Of a stretch of DNA of 64,000 bases, positions 17,602-27,623 are shown in pieces; position 1 is the first letter of the stretch; each line of letters begins with the position of its first letter. This DNA is from Burkholderia sp. WSM2230 (GTDB taxonomy: Bacteria > Pseudomonadota > Gammaproteobacteria > Burkholderiales > Burkholderiaceae): contig NZ_AXAJ01000009.1 of assembly GCF_000472445.1 (NCBI RefSeq), positions 62,291 to 126,290 on the forward strand, read 5' to 3'. The notes below the pieces were generated by a model, which was given only the letters and a program-made list of their open reading frames with translations, was not told the DNA's origin and made no database searches. The position numbers were made by a program, and so were the translations under genes.

Positions 17602-18948
17602 TCACCCTTTCACAATGCGAGCGAGCGCCGCAACCGTGCGCGTGATCTGCTCGGGTTCATGCGTCGAGCAAATGAAAAAGCGCAGCCGCGCGGCCCGTTC
17701 CTCCACTGCCGGATAGAAAATGGGCTGCACGTTGATGCCTTCTTCGAAAAGCGCATTGGCCCATTGCGCGGCCTTCAGCGAACTGCGCGTGATGACCGGC
17801 ACCACGGCGTAGCCTGCGCTCGTGCCGGTGTCGAGGCCCGCAGCGCGCGCGCCCTGCAGGAACTGATGGCCGCGCGCCTTCAGCGCCGCGACGCGCTCGG
17901 GCTGCGCCTTCAGCGTTTCGAGCGCAGCAAGCGACGCGGCGGCGAGCGCGGGCGCGAGGCCGACGCTATAGAGGAAACCGGGCGCGAGATGGCGCAGCAT
18001 GTCGATGAGCGGTTGGCAACCCGCGATAAAACCGCCGCAGCCCGCCAGCGTCTTGCTCATCGTGCCCATCCAGAGATCGACTTCGCTCGACGGCACATCG
18101 CAGTGCTCGCGAATGCCGTGGCCCGTTTCGCCAAGCACACCGAACGAATGGGCTTCGTCGACCATCAGAAACACACCATGGCGGCGGCGAATCTCGACGA
18201 AGCGCTCAAGTTGTGGATAGTCGCCATCCATGCTGTAGAGGCCCTCGATGACCACCAGCACGTTGCGATACTCGCCGCGCACGCGCGCAAGCAGCGCATC
18301 GAGTTCGCGCCAGTCGTTGTGCGCGAAGGCCAGACGTTTTGCACCGCTTAGCTGGGCGCCTTGCACGATGCTGTTGTGGGCGAGCGCGTCGTGCACGATC
18401 AGGTCGCCACGGCCGAACAGCGCGCCGATCACCGTGACGTTGGTCGCGTGGCCGCTCACGAACGCCACGCAGTCGTCGGCTTCGTAGAACGCCGCGAGCG
18501 CGCGTTCGAGTTCGCGCTGCACGGGCCGCTCGCCCGCCACCATGCGGCTTGCCGAAACCGAGGTGCCGTAGCGATCGATCGCGTGCTGCGCGGCCGCCAT
18601 CACAGCGGGTTCGGAGGCAAAGCCGAGGTAGTTGTAGTTCGCGTAGTTGATGTACTCGCGCGCGCCGATCGTCGTTGTGGCGCCAGCCATGCCTTCATGC
18701 ACGCGAAAGAACGGCGACGCCACGTTCAGCGTCTCGCCCATCTGCTTGAGGAGCTTGACCTGCTGGTAGAGCGGCATCGCTTCGAAGCGCTCACGAGCGT
18801 CCCACGACGAAGGCTGCGCGCCGGCACGCGCACCAGCAGGCGCGCAGGCGCCATCGAGCTGCGCCTGCGCCTCGCCCGAGACGCGCTCGAGCTGGCGCTT
18901 GAGCGCCCCTGCCGCGAGCTGCTTACGGATCTGATCGCCGATTCTCAT
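17602..18948 (-). CDS. wcbT: alpha-oxoamine synthase (BioF/Kbl/serine palmitoyltransferase-like, RkpG/WcbT type)
   Basis: Predicted 448-residue PLP enzyme. Recognisable are NYNYLGFASEP, HDALAHNS, the LMVDEAHSFGVLG block and the PLP lysine in TMSKTLAGCGGF (near residue 295-300). Alpha-oxoamine synthases condense an acyl thioester with an amino acid and lose CO2, giving an aminoketone. An N-terminal extension of about 60 residues resembles that of RkpG-like members. The gene follows a PKS with a terminal acyl carrier protein and no thioesterase, so it is a good candidate to take the finished chain off the PKS. It lies 36 nt after the LpxC-like gene. Symbol given by analogy to the B. pseudomallei capsule locus. 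Confidence 0.82.
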   Translation of the reverse strand: MRIGDQIRKQLAAGALKRQLERVSGEAQAQLDGACAPAGARAGAQPSSWDARERFEAMPLYQQVKLLKQMGETLNVASPFFRVHEGMAGATTTIGAREYINYANYNYLGFASEPAVMAAAQHAIDRYGTSVSASRMVAGERPVQRELERALAAFYEADDCVAFVSGHATNVTVIGALFGRGDLIVHDALAHNSIVQGAQLSGAKRLAFAHNDWRELDALLARVRGEYRNVLVVIEGLYSMDGDYPQLERFVEIRRRHGVFLMVDEAHSFGVLGETGHGIREHCDVPSSEVDLWMGTMSKTLAGCGGFIAGCQPLIDMLRHLAPGFLYSVGLAPALAAASLAALETLKAQPERVAALKARGHQFLQGARAAGLDTGTSAGYAVVPVITRSSLKAAQWANALFEEGINVQPIFYPAVEERAARLRFFICSTHEPEQITRTVAALARIVKG

Positions 18949-18984
18949 CTGTTGCCTGTTCCCTGTACGGTCTGGCGCGCAACT

Positions 18985-19947
18985 TCAGTCCGCGCTTGTT
19001 GTGCTTTGAGCGCCGGCTTCTTTGACGGCGCATTCGGCCCATTCCCACGCGTCGCGCTCGGCGAGCAGCGCGGCGAGGAGCCGGTAGTTCATTTCATGGC
19101 TCGGCCTCAGCGCACTCACGCGCCCGAGCAACGGCGCGCCCGCGAGCGCGAGGTCGCCGACGAGGTCGAGCACGCGGTGGCGCACGAATTCGTCGGGCAG
19201 GCGCATGCCGCCAATCACGCGATTGCCGACGATCGACGCTGTACATGAAAGCCGCGCGCCGCGCAGAATCGGCGTGCGCTTCACGTAGCCGGCAACAATG
19301 GCGGGCAGCGCCCACTTCAGGCGCCCATACGAGCGCGACGGCGCGATCTCGCGCGCGAACACGTCGGGCGTGAGCGCGCCTACCCAATGCATGTCGCCGA
19401 AACCCTTGAGGTCGTTGCGCACGCTGATCTCGTAGCGCGCACAGGGTTCGATGCGCATTTCGCGGCGCTGCGCGCCTGCCCCGTCGCTCACCACGACAGG
19501 CTTTTTCACGCGGATAAAGCGCTGGGGCCGCACGAGCGCCATGCGCCCGCAAGCCTCAATCGCTTCGATCCAAGGCGCGGCGCTGCCGTCGAGAATCGGC
19601 ACCTCTTCGGCGTCGAGTTCCACGACCGCGTGATCGATGCCGCACGCGAGCAGCGAGGCGAGCAGATGCTCGACCGTGCGCACGCCAATGCCTTCGCCAG
19701 CACCCGCGCGCGCGATCAGCATCGTGCAAAGCGGCTGAGCCTCGCGCAAAGCGGGATGAGCGCGCAGCGTGGCTACTTCGCGGCCTGCTTCGAGCCGGCG
19801 GAACACGATGCCGGGGCCAACCGATGCGTCCCGCACTGGCAGGATGCGCACATTCACGCGCCGGCCCGTATGCAGGCCGTGGCCCGTGAGCGTCAGTTCG
19901 CGCGCGAGCGTGCCTTGCGTGTCGCGCCAGCCTTCGGGCGCCCTCAT
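18985..19947 (-). CDS. LpxC-family zinc deacetylase paralogue in the capsule lipid module
   Basis: Predicted 320-residue homologue of UDP-3-O-acyl-GlcNAc deacetylase. The zinc ligands appear as H94 (TVEHLLASLL), H257 and D261 (EFVRHRVLDLVGDL). The general base E93 and catalytic D265 and H284 (SHEMNYRLL) are kept. The Thr that stabilises the intermediate (T191 in E. coli) is Ser here (S206, APSRSYG), and the segment between about 212 and 250 differs strongly from true LpxC. It overlaps the PKS stop by 4 nt (ATGA). It is thus unlikely to be the housekeeping lpxC and more likely deacylates an N-acylated capsule lipid or sugar. Confidence 0.82.
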   Translation of the reverse strand: MRAPEGWRDTQGTLARELTLTGHGLHTGRRVNVRILPVRDASVGPGIVFRRLEAGREVATLRAHPALREAQPLCTMLIARAGAGEGIGVRTVEHLLASLLACGIDHAVVELDAEEVPILDGSAAPWIEAIEACGRMALVRPQRFIRVKKPVVVSDGAGAQRREMRIEPCARYEISVRNDLKGFGDMHWVGALTPDVFAREIAPSRSYGRLKWALPAIVAGYVKRTPILRGARLSCTASIVGNRVIGGMRLPDEFVRHRVLDLVGDLALAGAPLLGRVSALRPSHEMNYRLLAALLAERDAWEWAECAVKEAGAQSTTSAD

Positions 19948-22900
19948 TCGACCAGTTCCTCGGCGCGCTCGCCCGCAATGGCGGGCGTCGCCTCTTTGGC
20001 GTTGACGTCAAGCGCATGCTTGCGCGCGAGATCGGCCGCGATCGCCGCCGTTTCGGCTTGCGCGGCGCTCTGCGCGTCGAGCGGCGAATCGTCAGATTCC
20101 GCGTCTGCCTCGATCGATTCGACGATGCGCACCGCGAGCGAACGCACGGTTGCCCCCTCGGCGATGGCCATGACCGAAAGCTTGACCTCGAAGGCCTCTT
20201 CGACCGCCATGCCGAGTTCCATGCCCATCAGCGAGTCCATGCCCATGTCGAGCACGGAACGCTCCAGCTCGATCTTTTCAGGCGCGAGATGCAGGATGCG
20301 CGCGATCTGCGCGCGCAGGGTCTCTTCCACTAGCGCGAGCGCTTCGGTGCGCGGCAGCGCAGCGACGCGTGAGCGCAGCGGCTGGCCGCCGTCGCTCGCA
20401 GGCTCGCGCGCGTTGCGCGTGCGCAGCGCCGCGTAACGGCGTGCGCCCGCCGCCGGCATGCCGCGTGAGAGCGCCTGCCAGTCGAGCCGCACCACGGCCT
20501 CGCCCGCACCACGCGCGACCAGCACGCGTTCGAGTGCGGCCAGCGCCTCATCCGACGAGATCGACGCGCCGCCAATGCGCGACTGCAACGCCTCGCGCGT
20601 CTTTTCGTTGCGCGCGAGGAAGCCGACGTCGTCGAGCGGACCCCACGCCATATACGTGCCGGCCAGGTTCGCTGCGCGGCGCATTTCGATCAGCGCTTCG
20701 AGGAAGCTGTTGGCCGCCACGTAGCTCGACTGGCCCGGATTGCCGAGCGCGGTAGTTGCCGACGAATAGACCACGAAGAAGTCGAGCGCGCATGCCTGTG
20801 TCGCACGATGTAGATTCCATGCGCCCGCAACCTTCGGCGCGAGCACGGCTTCGAAGCGCGCGTCGTCGAGATTGCGCACGAGGCCATCGTCGATATGCAT
20901 GGCCGAATGCAGCACGCCCTTGAGCGGCGTGCCGCGCGCGGCGATCTGGCCAACGAGCGCTTCAACCGCAGCCGCCTCGGTCACGTCGCAGGCGGCCAGG
21001 TGGACCTGCACGCCGTGCGCCGCGCGCCAGCGTTCGATTTCCTCGCGTGCCGCACCGCTCAGTGTGCCGTTCAGCGCGCCGCTTCGGCTCGCAAGCGTCA
21101 CGTGCCGCGCCCCGCGCTCGACCATCCAGCGTGCAGTCGCGAATCCGAGGCCGCCAGTGCCGCCGATCACGAGATACGCGCCGGTTGCCTCGAGGCGCAA
21201 CGCGCCGGTGTGACCTGCCTGCATTGCGCCGCGCGTCGGCGCGGGCGTGCCCGCCGGATAGCCGACCAGCACCTTGCCGATCTGGCGCGCCTGCTGCATG
21301 TAGCGGAACGCCTCTTCCACGCGCGCCGCCGGGAACAGGCGGTAAGGCAGCGGATGCAGCACGCCGTCGGCAAAACGCTGCATGACGGCTTCGAACAAAC
21401 GCGTCGTCAGCTCGGGCAGCGCGCCCATGAGCTGGTCGACGTCGATGCCGAAATAGCTGATGTTGTTGCGGAACGGCCGCAGACCGATGCGGCTGTTCTC
21501 ATAGAAGTCGCGCTTGCCGAGTTCGAGGAAGCGGCCGAACGGGCGCAACGTGTCGATGCTGCGCACCATCGCCTCGCCCGCAAGCGAATTGAGCACGACG
21601 TCCACGCCCGCACCGCCCGTGGCGTCGCGCACCTGGTCGGTGAATGCGAGGCTGCGCGAATCGAACACGCGATCGACGCCGAGCAAACGCACGAACTCGC
21701 GCTTCTCGCCGCTGCCGGCGGTGGCATAGACCTCCGCTCCCAGCAGGCGCGCGAGCTGGATCGCGGCAATGCCCACGCCGCCCGCGCCGCCGTGCACGAG
21801 CACGCGCTCGCCCTCGCGCACGCGCGCCAGTTCGACCAGCGCGTACCAGGCCGTGAAGAACGTGGTCGGCACCGTGGCGGCTTCCTCGAACGTCATCGAG
21901 GCCGGCTTGCGCGTGAGCGCTCCCGCGCGCGTGACGACGCGCGTGGCAAACGAGGCCGGCGCGAAACCGAGTACGGCGTCGCCGGGTTTCACGGTGGTGA
22001 TACCCGCACCCACGCGCGTCACGCGGCCTGACAGTTCCATGCCGACGGTCGCTCCCGCGAAGCCCGTTTCGACGGCTTCGTCGGAAAGCAGGCCCATCGC
22101 GTACATGACGTCGCGGAAATTGAGGCCAGTGGCGACCGGCTCGATCTCGACCTCGCCAGCGTCGAGCGCGCGCGGGGCTTGCGCGAACCATTCGAGGTTG
22201 CGCAGCGACCCAGGCGTATCGAAGGCGAGCACGGAGCCTTGTGCATCGCTCGTGCCGTTGCTCGCCGCACGGCGCTGCGACTGCGCTGCGTCGAGCATAC
22301 GTGGCACGAAACGGCCGCGCGCCGTGAGCAGCACTTCTTCTTCGACGTCGGCCGCCAGCAGTTCCTGAGCGAGCGCGTCGAAGGCGTTTTCACACGCTGC
22401 CGAGACGTCGATCAGACGGCAGCCCAGTTCGGGATGCTCGTTCGCGAGCACGCGCCCGAGGCCCCAGAGCGTAGCCTGTTCGACGCGGCGCGGCGCTTGA
22501 GCGTCGTGCTCCGCGAGTGCAAACGGCGTGCCGTCCTGCGTCACGATGCTCAGTTGCACCGGTAGCCTCGAGGCATCCAGTTCGCGCACGAGACCCGCGA
22601 GCGCCACTGAGGTCGCACGCTGCGCCTGCATAAGCTCCACGCCATCCGCGCCGGCGGTTAGTGCGGCGTCAGGCGCGACGAACACGAGACGCAGTGGCGC
22701 GCCATCGCAGGCAGCGCACACCGTATGCAGGGCTGCCGCCACTTCGGATTGCGCCAGGCATTCGACGTCGCCACCGCGTGTGCGCAGGGCGTCGGCGAGA
22801 CCGGCTGCGCGCGTGTCCACTGCATCATCGGCATGCACGATGATCCAAGGCACGGTTGCCGTCGCGGTCGTTGCAGAAGCGACATCCGCCGCTTGCGCCG

Positions 22901-25900
22901 CCGCGCGGATCGGTGCACGCGCAACGATCAGTGCGGGCGTGCCCTCGATCTCGTAGCCCTGCTCCGCGAACGACACAACGTCGGTGAATCCCGCCGCCTC
23001 CAGCAGACGCACGAGTTCCGCGGCGCTGTGCGGCGCGCCCGCTTCGGCGCCCGTCGGCCCGAGGACGATATCGGCGAAACGGCCGCGGCGCGGCTCCGCA
23101 AGCGCGACGAACGCGCCCGGCGCCAGCCAGCCGCGCAGCGCGGTCACTGCCGCGAGCGGATCTTGCTGAGCCGCCAGCAGGCAGTTGGCGATGACCATAT
23201 CGTACGGTGCGTCGTCTTCGCTTTGCAGCGCGAGGCGATCGCCCGCAACCAGTGTGACGAGGCGCGCCTCGTGGCCGCCTTCGGCTGCGAGCGCGGCCTG
23301 TTGCGGCGCGGTGCACGCAATCGCGTAATCGCAGCGCGCAGCCGGCAACGCGACTTCAAGCGGACGCGGTACGTCTACATCGGTGCGGCCGATTTCCAGC
23401 ACGCGCAAACGGCGCGGCGACGACCACGCAGCCACCGCGCGCGAGGCGAACGCGCCGATCAGCGCGCGCGCGTGCGACCACGTAGGCGACGCTTCGAAAA
23501 AGTGCTCAACGAGGCTCTTGCTGGTCGGCGACATCAGCTTTTCGGGCGCCATCTCGCCCGCGAGCAAGGCAGGCAGCGCTGCGCCGCAGTGCGCGAGCAG
23601 CGTGAGCTCGGCGACATGCGCGGGCGATTGTTCGAGCAGGCTGTTCCAGAGCTCGTCCACGGGCGGCAGCGCCTCGCAGGCCTCATGCTCGCGCACGAGC
23701 ACATCGCCGTCGCGGCGCGCGAGGCCGTCTTCGACGAGCATGGCGGCAAGTCGCGCCGCCAGTTCCGGCAGCGGGCCTGTCGCTAGGCCAGACGCCAGGC
23801 CCGGCGTGCGGAACGCGCCGATCTTCTCGAACGCCCGCAGTGCGTACCCGCTCGCGAGCACGTCGATGAGCGGCAGCACTTCGGTCAGGTGCATCGCGCG
23901 GCGCTTCTGTGCGTCCTGGCCGCCATGACCAGCGAGCACGCGCTGTGCTTCTTCGAGCAGCGCGGCGGGTGCGGGCAGCTCGCAAGCGTCGAAGCCGCCC
24001 GCCAGCGGACGTGCTTCGAGCTGGTACATATAGCGCGACGGCGCAGCATGACGACGCGCCTGCAGATCGACGCGCCGGAAGCGGCATTCTGCAAGACGCG
24101 CGACCACACGCGCGGCTCCGTCAAGGAAATGAAACGACACCACGACCGAGTGCGGACTGCGGCGCTCGACCACGGCCAGCACCTGGCGAATCGTGTCGCC
24201 GCGCAGGTAGTCGATACGGCCGAACTGCACCGGCAGCCAGGCGGCGCGGTCGCCTGAGTTGCCCCCATGACTTGCGCCCGTGAGCGCGAAAAGCGGATGA
24301 AAGCCCGCATCGAGCAACGACGGATGCAGGCTGTAGCGCGCGAGATCGGCGTCGTCGGCGAGTTGGGGCGCAGCCAGTTCGGCCAGCACCGCGTCGCCCG
24401 AGGCGCGTACACACTGCACGCGGCGAAACGCGGGGCCATAGGTCAGGCCGATCAACTCGGTCGCGGCGTAGAGCGTAGGCGCGTCGATGGCCAGTTGCGC
24501 CGACACGCTTTGCAGCAGGCGCGCGTCAATCGTGCTGCCGGCGTCGAGCGTGTTGCCGCTCGCGAGCAAGCGGCCGACCACGTTGACCGCCCACGCGTCG
24601 TCGCTCATGCGCTCGCGCGTTTCGATCGTGAACGCCGCCGTGCGCACGTCGATGACGAGACGGAACAGCTTGGCGTGATTCGCCTGGAACACCACAGGCT
24701 GACGGATCTCGACGTTTTCCAGCGCGCAGGTTTCCGTTGCGAAGAACACGCGCGCAGCAGCCAGCGCCATTTCCACGAAACCGGCTGCCGGGAACGTCAC
24801 GCCGCCATCGACGAGGTGATCGGCCAGATACGGCAGGCGCGCCGGATCGATCTGGTTTTCCCAACCGAACGCGTGCTCGTGCAGCCGGTAGCCGAGCAGC
24901 GGATGCTCGCGGCGGCGGTTCGCGAGGCCATAGCCCTCGATCGTCGGCATGACCCAGTAGTGCTCGTGCTGCCACGGATAGCTGGGCAACGCCTGAGTCA
25001 GGAGCGGCGCACGCGGCACGAGACGCTCGCGGTCGACGCGCGCACCATGCGCAACGGCCGCGAGCACCGCGCGATGCAGCGTCGCGGCGCTGTCGTGCTG
25101 ACGCTTGAGCGTGGGCAGCGGCGCACCCGTTTCCTTGAGCGCGGCGAGCGTCTGCTTCACATAGGTGCGCAGAATCGAGTGCGGGCCGACTTCGACGAAG
25201 AGGCGCACGCCCTCGCCCACCAGATGCGCAATGGCGTCACCGAAACGCACGGGCTCGCGGATATTGCGCCACCAGTACTGCGCGTCGAGCGCGCTGCCGT
25301 CGAGCGGGCCGCCCGTCACGGTCGAAACGTAACGATGGGTCGCCGTGCGCGGCGCGATATTGGCGAGGCCCTCGCGCACCGGCGCTTCGATGCCGTTCAT
25401 GTGGCGGCTGTGGAACGCATAGTCGAGGTCGAGCAACTGGAAGAAGCGCCCGTTGGCCTTGAGCGCAGTACCCAGCACTTCGAGGCCCGCGAGCGAACCG
25501 GCCAGCGTGACCGACTGCGCGCTATTGATGCCGGCAACTTCGATATCGCCGATCAGGCCTTGCTGGAGAACCAGTTCGCGCGCCTCGGCCTCGCCAATGC
25601 CGGCGGCGGCCATGCGGCCCGTGCCGCGCGTGAGCGCCTGGGCGCGGCTGCGGATTTTCACGACCTGCACGGCGTCGGCGAGCGTGAGCGCCCCCGAAGC
25701 CCAGGCGGCCGCAACTTCGCCAACGCTATGGCCAACGCACGCGTCGTAGGCTACGCCGCTCGCCTCGATCGCGCGCACGATGCCCACCTGTATCGCGAAC
25801 AGCAGCGGCTGTGCATGCTCGGTGGCGGCGAGCGTTTCGGCTTCGGCGCTGGCTGCGAGCATGGCGTGCAGCGACGGGCTGCCGTCGGCACACCAGAGCG

Positions 25901-27623
25901 CGTCCACCTCTTCCACTCCCGCGCGGAACACCGCGTCTTCAGCGAGCAGTTGCTTGCCCATGCCCGCCCATTGTGAGCCGTTACCCGAGAACACCAGCGC
26001 GACGGGCGCATCGGCGGCGACGACCTGCGCGTGCACGAGCGCAGCGGGTGCGATCTCACCTTGAGTGGCAACGTTATCCGGATGCGCCACAGCTGCGAGC
26101 GCCGCGTAGGCCTCGTCGGACGTGGCGGGCGCAACGATCGCGCGATGTTCGAGCCACTGACGGCGATGCGCGGCCGCAGCGGCCAGCGCGTCCCACGCCT
26201 CGCCCGCGTCGAGGCGCGCCAGATAGCGCGCGGCGAGCGCCGCCAGCGCGCGCTCAGAACGCGCGGTTAGCACGAGCGGCGCGAAGCCCCGCGGCGCTGC
26301 TGCCGGTATCGCGGCTTCGGCCTGCGGTGTAGGCGCCTCGGTCAGCACGACGTGGGCGTTGGTTCCGCCGAAGCCGAACGAATTGACGCCCACCACCAGA
26401 TCGCGGCCATGCGCGCCGATCGGCGTCATGCGCTCGACCACACGCAGATGACCGCCGGCGAAATCGATATTGGGATTCGGCTTTTCGAAGTGGAGCGAAC
26501 GCGGCACAGCGCGATGCTTGAGACACAGCACCGCCTTGAGCAGCCCCGCCATGCCCGAACCCGTTTCCAGGTGGCCGATATTTGTCTTGACCGAGCCGAT
26601 CAGCAGCGGCGTGTGCGCGTCGCGGCCTGCACCGATCACGTCGGAGAGCGCACGCGTTTCGATCGGGTCGCCGACCGCCGTGCCCGTGCCGTGCGCTTCC
26701 AGATAGTCGACCGTGCGCGGATCGATTTGCGCTCGTGCATAGACTTCGCGCAGCAGCGCGGCCTGCGTAGGCGTGCCCGGCACACTGATGCCGCCTTGCG
26801 TGAAACCGTCGGAATTGACGCCGCTGCCCGCGATGACCGCGTGGATCGTGTCGCCGTCCGCGAGCGCACGCTCGAGCGTTTTCAGCACCACGACCGCGCC
26901 GCCTTCGGCGCGCACATAGCCGTCGCCGGTTGCGTCGAACGCACGGCAACGCCCGCGCGGCGACAGCATCGACGCCTTCGAGAAGCCGACGAAACCAAAC
27001 GGATGCAGCAGCAGATTGACGCCCCCTGCGAGCGCCATGCTGGCGTCGCGGGTTTGCAGCGCCTTGACCGCCTGATGCAGCGCGACGAGCGACGACGAGC
27101 ACGCCGTATCGATCGACATGCTCGGGCCGCGCAAGTCGTACACCCAGGAAATGCGGTTCGAGGCGATGCTCAGCGTGTTGCCCGTGGCCGAGTACGGATC
27201 GACCGTGTTCAGGTCATCCATGTTGCGGTTGCAATAGTCCGTGCCAGCGACACCGACATAGACCGCGCAATCGCTGCCGCGTAGCGCCTCGGGACGCACG
27301 CCGGCATCTTCGAAGGCTTCCCATGTGAGTTCGAGCAGCAAGCGCTGCTGCGGGTCCATCTGCGTTGCCTCGCGCGGCGAAATGCCGAAGAAGGCCGCGT
27401 CGAAACCCGCGACGTCCTCGAGCACGCCCGCCGCAAATGTATAGCTCTTGCCGGGCTCGCGCTTCGACGGATGCTGATAGAACTCCGTGCCGAAACGCTC
27501 GGCGGGAATTTGTGTGACGGCGTCTTTCTCGTTTTCGAGCAGACTCCAGAATTCGTCCGGCCCGGTGACCCCGCCGGGAAAACGGCACGACATACCGACG
27601 ATTGCGATCTTGCTGTTCTTCAT
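19944..27623 (-). CDS. wcbR: fully reducing type I polyketide/fatty acid synthase (RkpA/WcbR type)
   Basis: Predicted 2,559-residue single-module synthase. Domain order: ketosynthase 1-440 (C175 in DTACSSS; EAHGTGT; KTNIGHLE), acyltransferase about 560-870 (GHSVGE near 632), dehydratase about 905-1180 (HLVDGGVTFPAAG), a degenerate methyltransferase-like region about 1330-1560 lacking a clear SAM glycine loop, enoyl reductase about 1800-2110 (GGAGGVGIAAIQLA), ketoreductase about 2150-2330 (GGTGGLGFATA; SYVAAN) and acyl carrier protein about 2425-2500 (DMGMDSLMG). No thioesterase follows. It should make a saturated chain held on the carrier, consistent with release by the adjacent oxoamine synthase. 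The start is ATG 27623, overlapping the previous stop as ATGA. Confidence 0.9.
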   Translation of the reverse strand: MKNSKIAIVGMSCRFPGGVTGPDEFWSLLENEKDAVTQIPAERFGTEFYQHPSKREPGKSYTFAAGVLEDVAGFDAAFFGISPREATQMDPQQRLLLELTWEAFEDAGVRPEALRGSDCAVYVGVAGTDYCNRNMDDLNTVDPYSATGNTLSIASNRISWVYDLRGPSMSIDTACSSSLVALHQAVKALQTRDASMALAGGVNLLLHPFGFVGFSKASMLSPRGRCRAFDATGDGYVRAEGGAVVVLKTLERALADGDTIHAVIAGSGVNSDGFTQGGISVPGTPTQAALLREVYARAQIDPRTVDYLEAHGTGTAVGDPIETRALSDVIGAGRDAHTPLLIGSVKTNIGHLETGSGMAGLLKAVLCLKHRAVPRSLHFEKPNPNIDFAGGHLRVVERMTPIGAHGRDLVVGVNSFGFGGTNAHVVLTEAPTPQAEAAIPAAAPRGFAPLVLTARSERALAALAARYLARLDAGEAWDALAAAAAHRRQWLEHRAIVAPATSDEAYAALAAVAHPDNVATQGEIAPAALVHAQVVAADAPVALVFSGNGSQWAGMGKQLLAEDAVFRAGVEEVDALWCADGSPSLHAMLAASAEAETLAATEHAQPLLFAIQVGIVRAIEASGVAYDACVGHSVGEVAAAWASGALTLADAVQVVKIRSRAQALTRGTGRMAAAGIGEAEARELVLQQGLIGDIEVAGINSAQSVTLAGSLAGLEVLGTALKANGRFFQLLDLDYAFHSRHMNGIEAPVREGLANIAPRTATHRYVSTVTGGPLDGSALDAQYWWRNIREPVRFGDAIAHLVGEGVRLFVEVGPHSILRTYVKQTLAALKETGAPLPTLKRQHDSAATLHRAVLAAVAHGARVDRERLVPRAPLLTQALPSYPWQHEHYWVMPTIEGYGLANRRREHPLLGYRLHEHAFGWENQIDPARLPYLADHLVDGGVTFPAAGFVEMALAAARVFFATETCALENVEIRQPVVFQANHAKLFRLVIDVRTAAFTIETRERMSDDAWAVNVVGRLLASGNTLDAGSTIDARLLQSVSAQLAIDAPTLYAATELIGLTYGPAFRRVQCVRASGDAVLAELAAPQLADDADLARYSLHPSLLDAGFHPLFALTGASHGGNSGDRAAWLPVQFGRIDYLRGDTIRQVLAVVERRSPHSVVVSFHFLDGAARVVARLAECRFRRVDLQARRHAAPSRYMYQLEARPLAGGFDACELPAPAALLEEAQRVLAGHGGQDAQKRRAMHLTEVLPLIDVLASGYALRAFEKIGAFRTPGLASGLATGPLPELAARLAAMLVEDGLARRDGDVLVREHEACEALPPVDELWNSLLEQSPAHVAELTLLAHCGAALPALLAGEMAPEKLMSPTSKSLVEHFFEASPTWSHARALIGAFASRAVAAWSSPRRLRVLEIGRTDVDVPRPLEVALPAARCDYAIACTAPQQAALAAEGGHEARLVTLVAGDRLALQSEDDAPYDMVIANCLLAAQQDPLAAVTALRGWLAPGAFVALAEPRRGRFADIVLGPTGAEAGAPHSAAELVRLLEAAGFTDVVSFAEQGYEIEGTPALIVARAPIRAAAQAADVASATTATATVPWIIVHADDAVDTRAAGLADALRTRGGDVECLAQSEVAAALHTVCAACDGAPLRLVFVAPDAALTAGADGVELMQAQRATSVALAGLVRELDASRLPVQLSIVTQDGTPFALAEHDAQAPRRVEQATLWGLGRVLANEHPELGCRLIDVSAACENAFDALAQELLAADVEEEVLLTARGRFVPRMLDAAQSQRRAASNGTSDAQGSVLAFDTPGSLRNLEWFAQAPRALDAGEVEIEPVATGLNFRDVMYAMGLLSDEAVETGFAGATVGMELSGRVTRVGAGITTVKPGDAVLGFAPASFATRVVTRAGALTRKPASMTFEEAATVPTTFFTAWYALVELARVREGERVLVHGGAGGVGIAAIQLARLLGAEVYATAGSGEKREFVRLLGVDRVFDSRSLAFTDQVRDATGGAGVDVVLNSLAGEAMVRSIDTLRPFGRFLELGKRDFYENSRIGLRPFRNNISYFGIDVDQLMGALPELTTRLFEAVMQRFADGVLHPLPYRLFPAARVEEAFRYMQQARQIGKVLVGYPAGTPAPTRGAMQAGHTGALRLEATGAYLVIGGTGGLGFATARWMVERGARHVTLASRSGALNGTLSGAAREEIERWRAAHGVQVHLAACDVTEAAAVEALVGQIAARGTPLKGVLHSAMHIDDGLVRNLDDARFEAVLAPKVAGAWNLHRATQACALDFFVVYSSATTALGNPGQSSYVAANSFLEALIEMRRAANLAGTYMAWGPLDDVGFLARNEKTREALQSRIGGASISSDEALAALERVLVARGAGEAVVRLDWQALSRGMPAAGARRYAALRTRNAREPASDGGQPLRSRVAALPRTEALALVEETLRAQIARILHLAPEKIELERSVLDMGMDSLMGMELGMAVEEAFEVKLSVMAIAEGATVRSLAVRIVESIEADAESDDSPLDAQSAAQAETAAIAADLARKHALDVNAKEATPAIAGERAEELVE

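Noticed and set aside
24267..25976. A 569-codon open frame on the plus strand opposite the PKS gene
   Set aside because: It is the antisense shadow of GC-rich PKS codons: arginine/alanine-rich, no domain, no ribosome site. The same holds for long plus-strand frames at 17422-18351, 18361-19248, 19387-20436 and 20895-22031.
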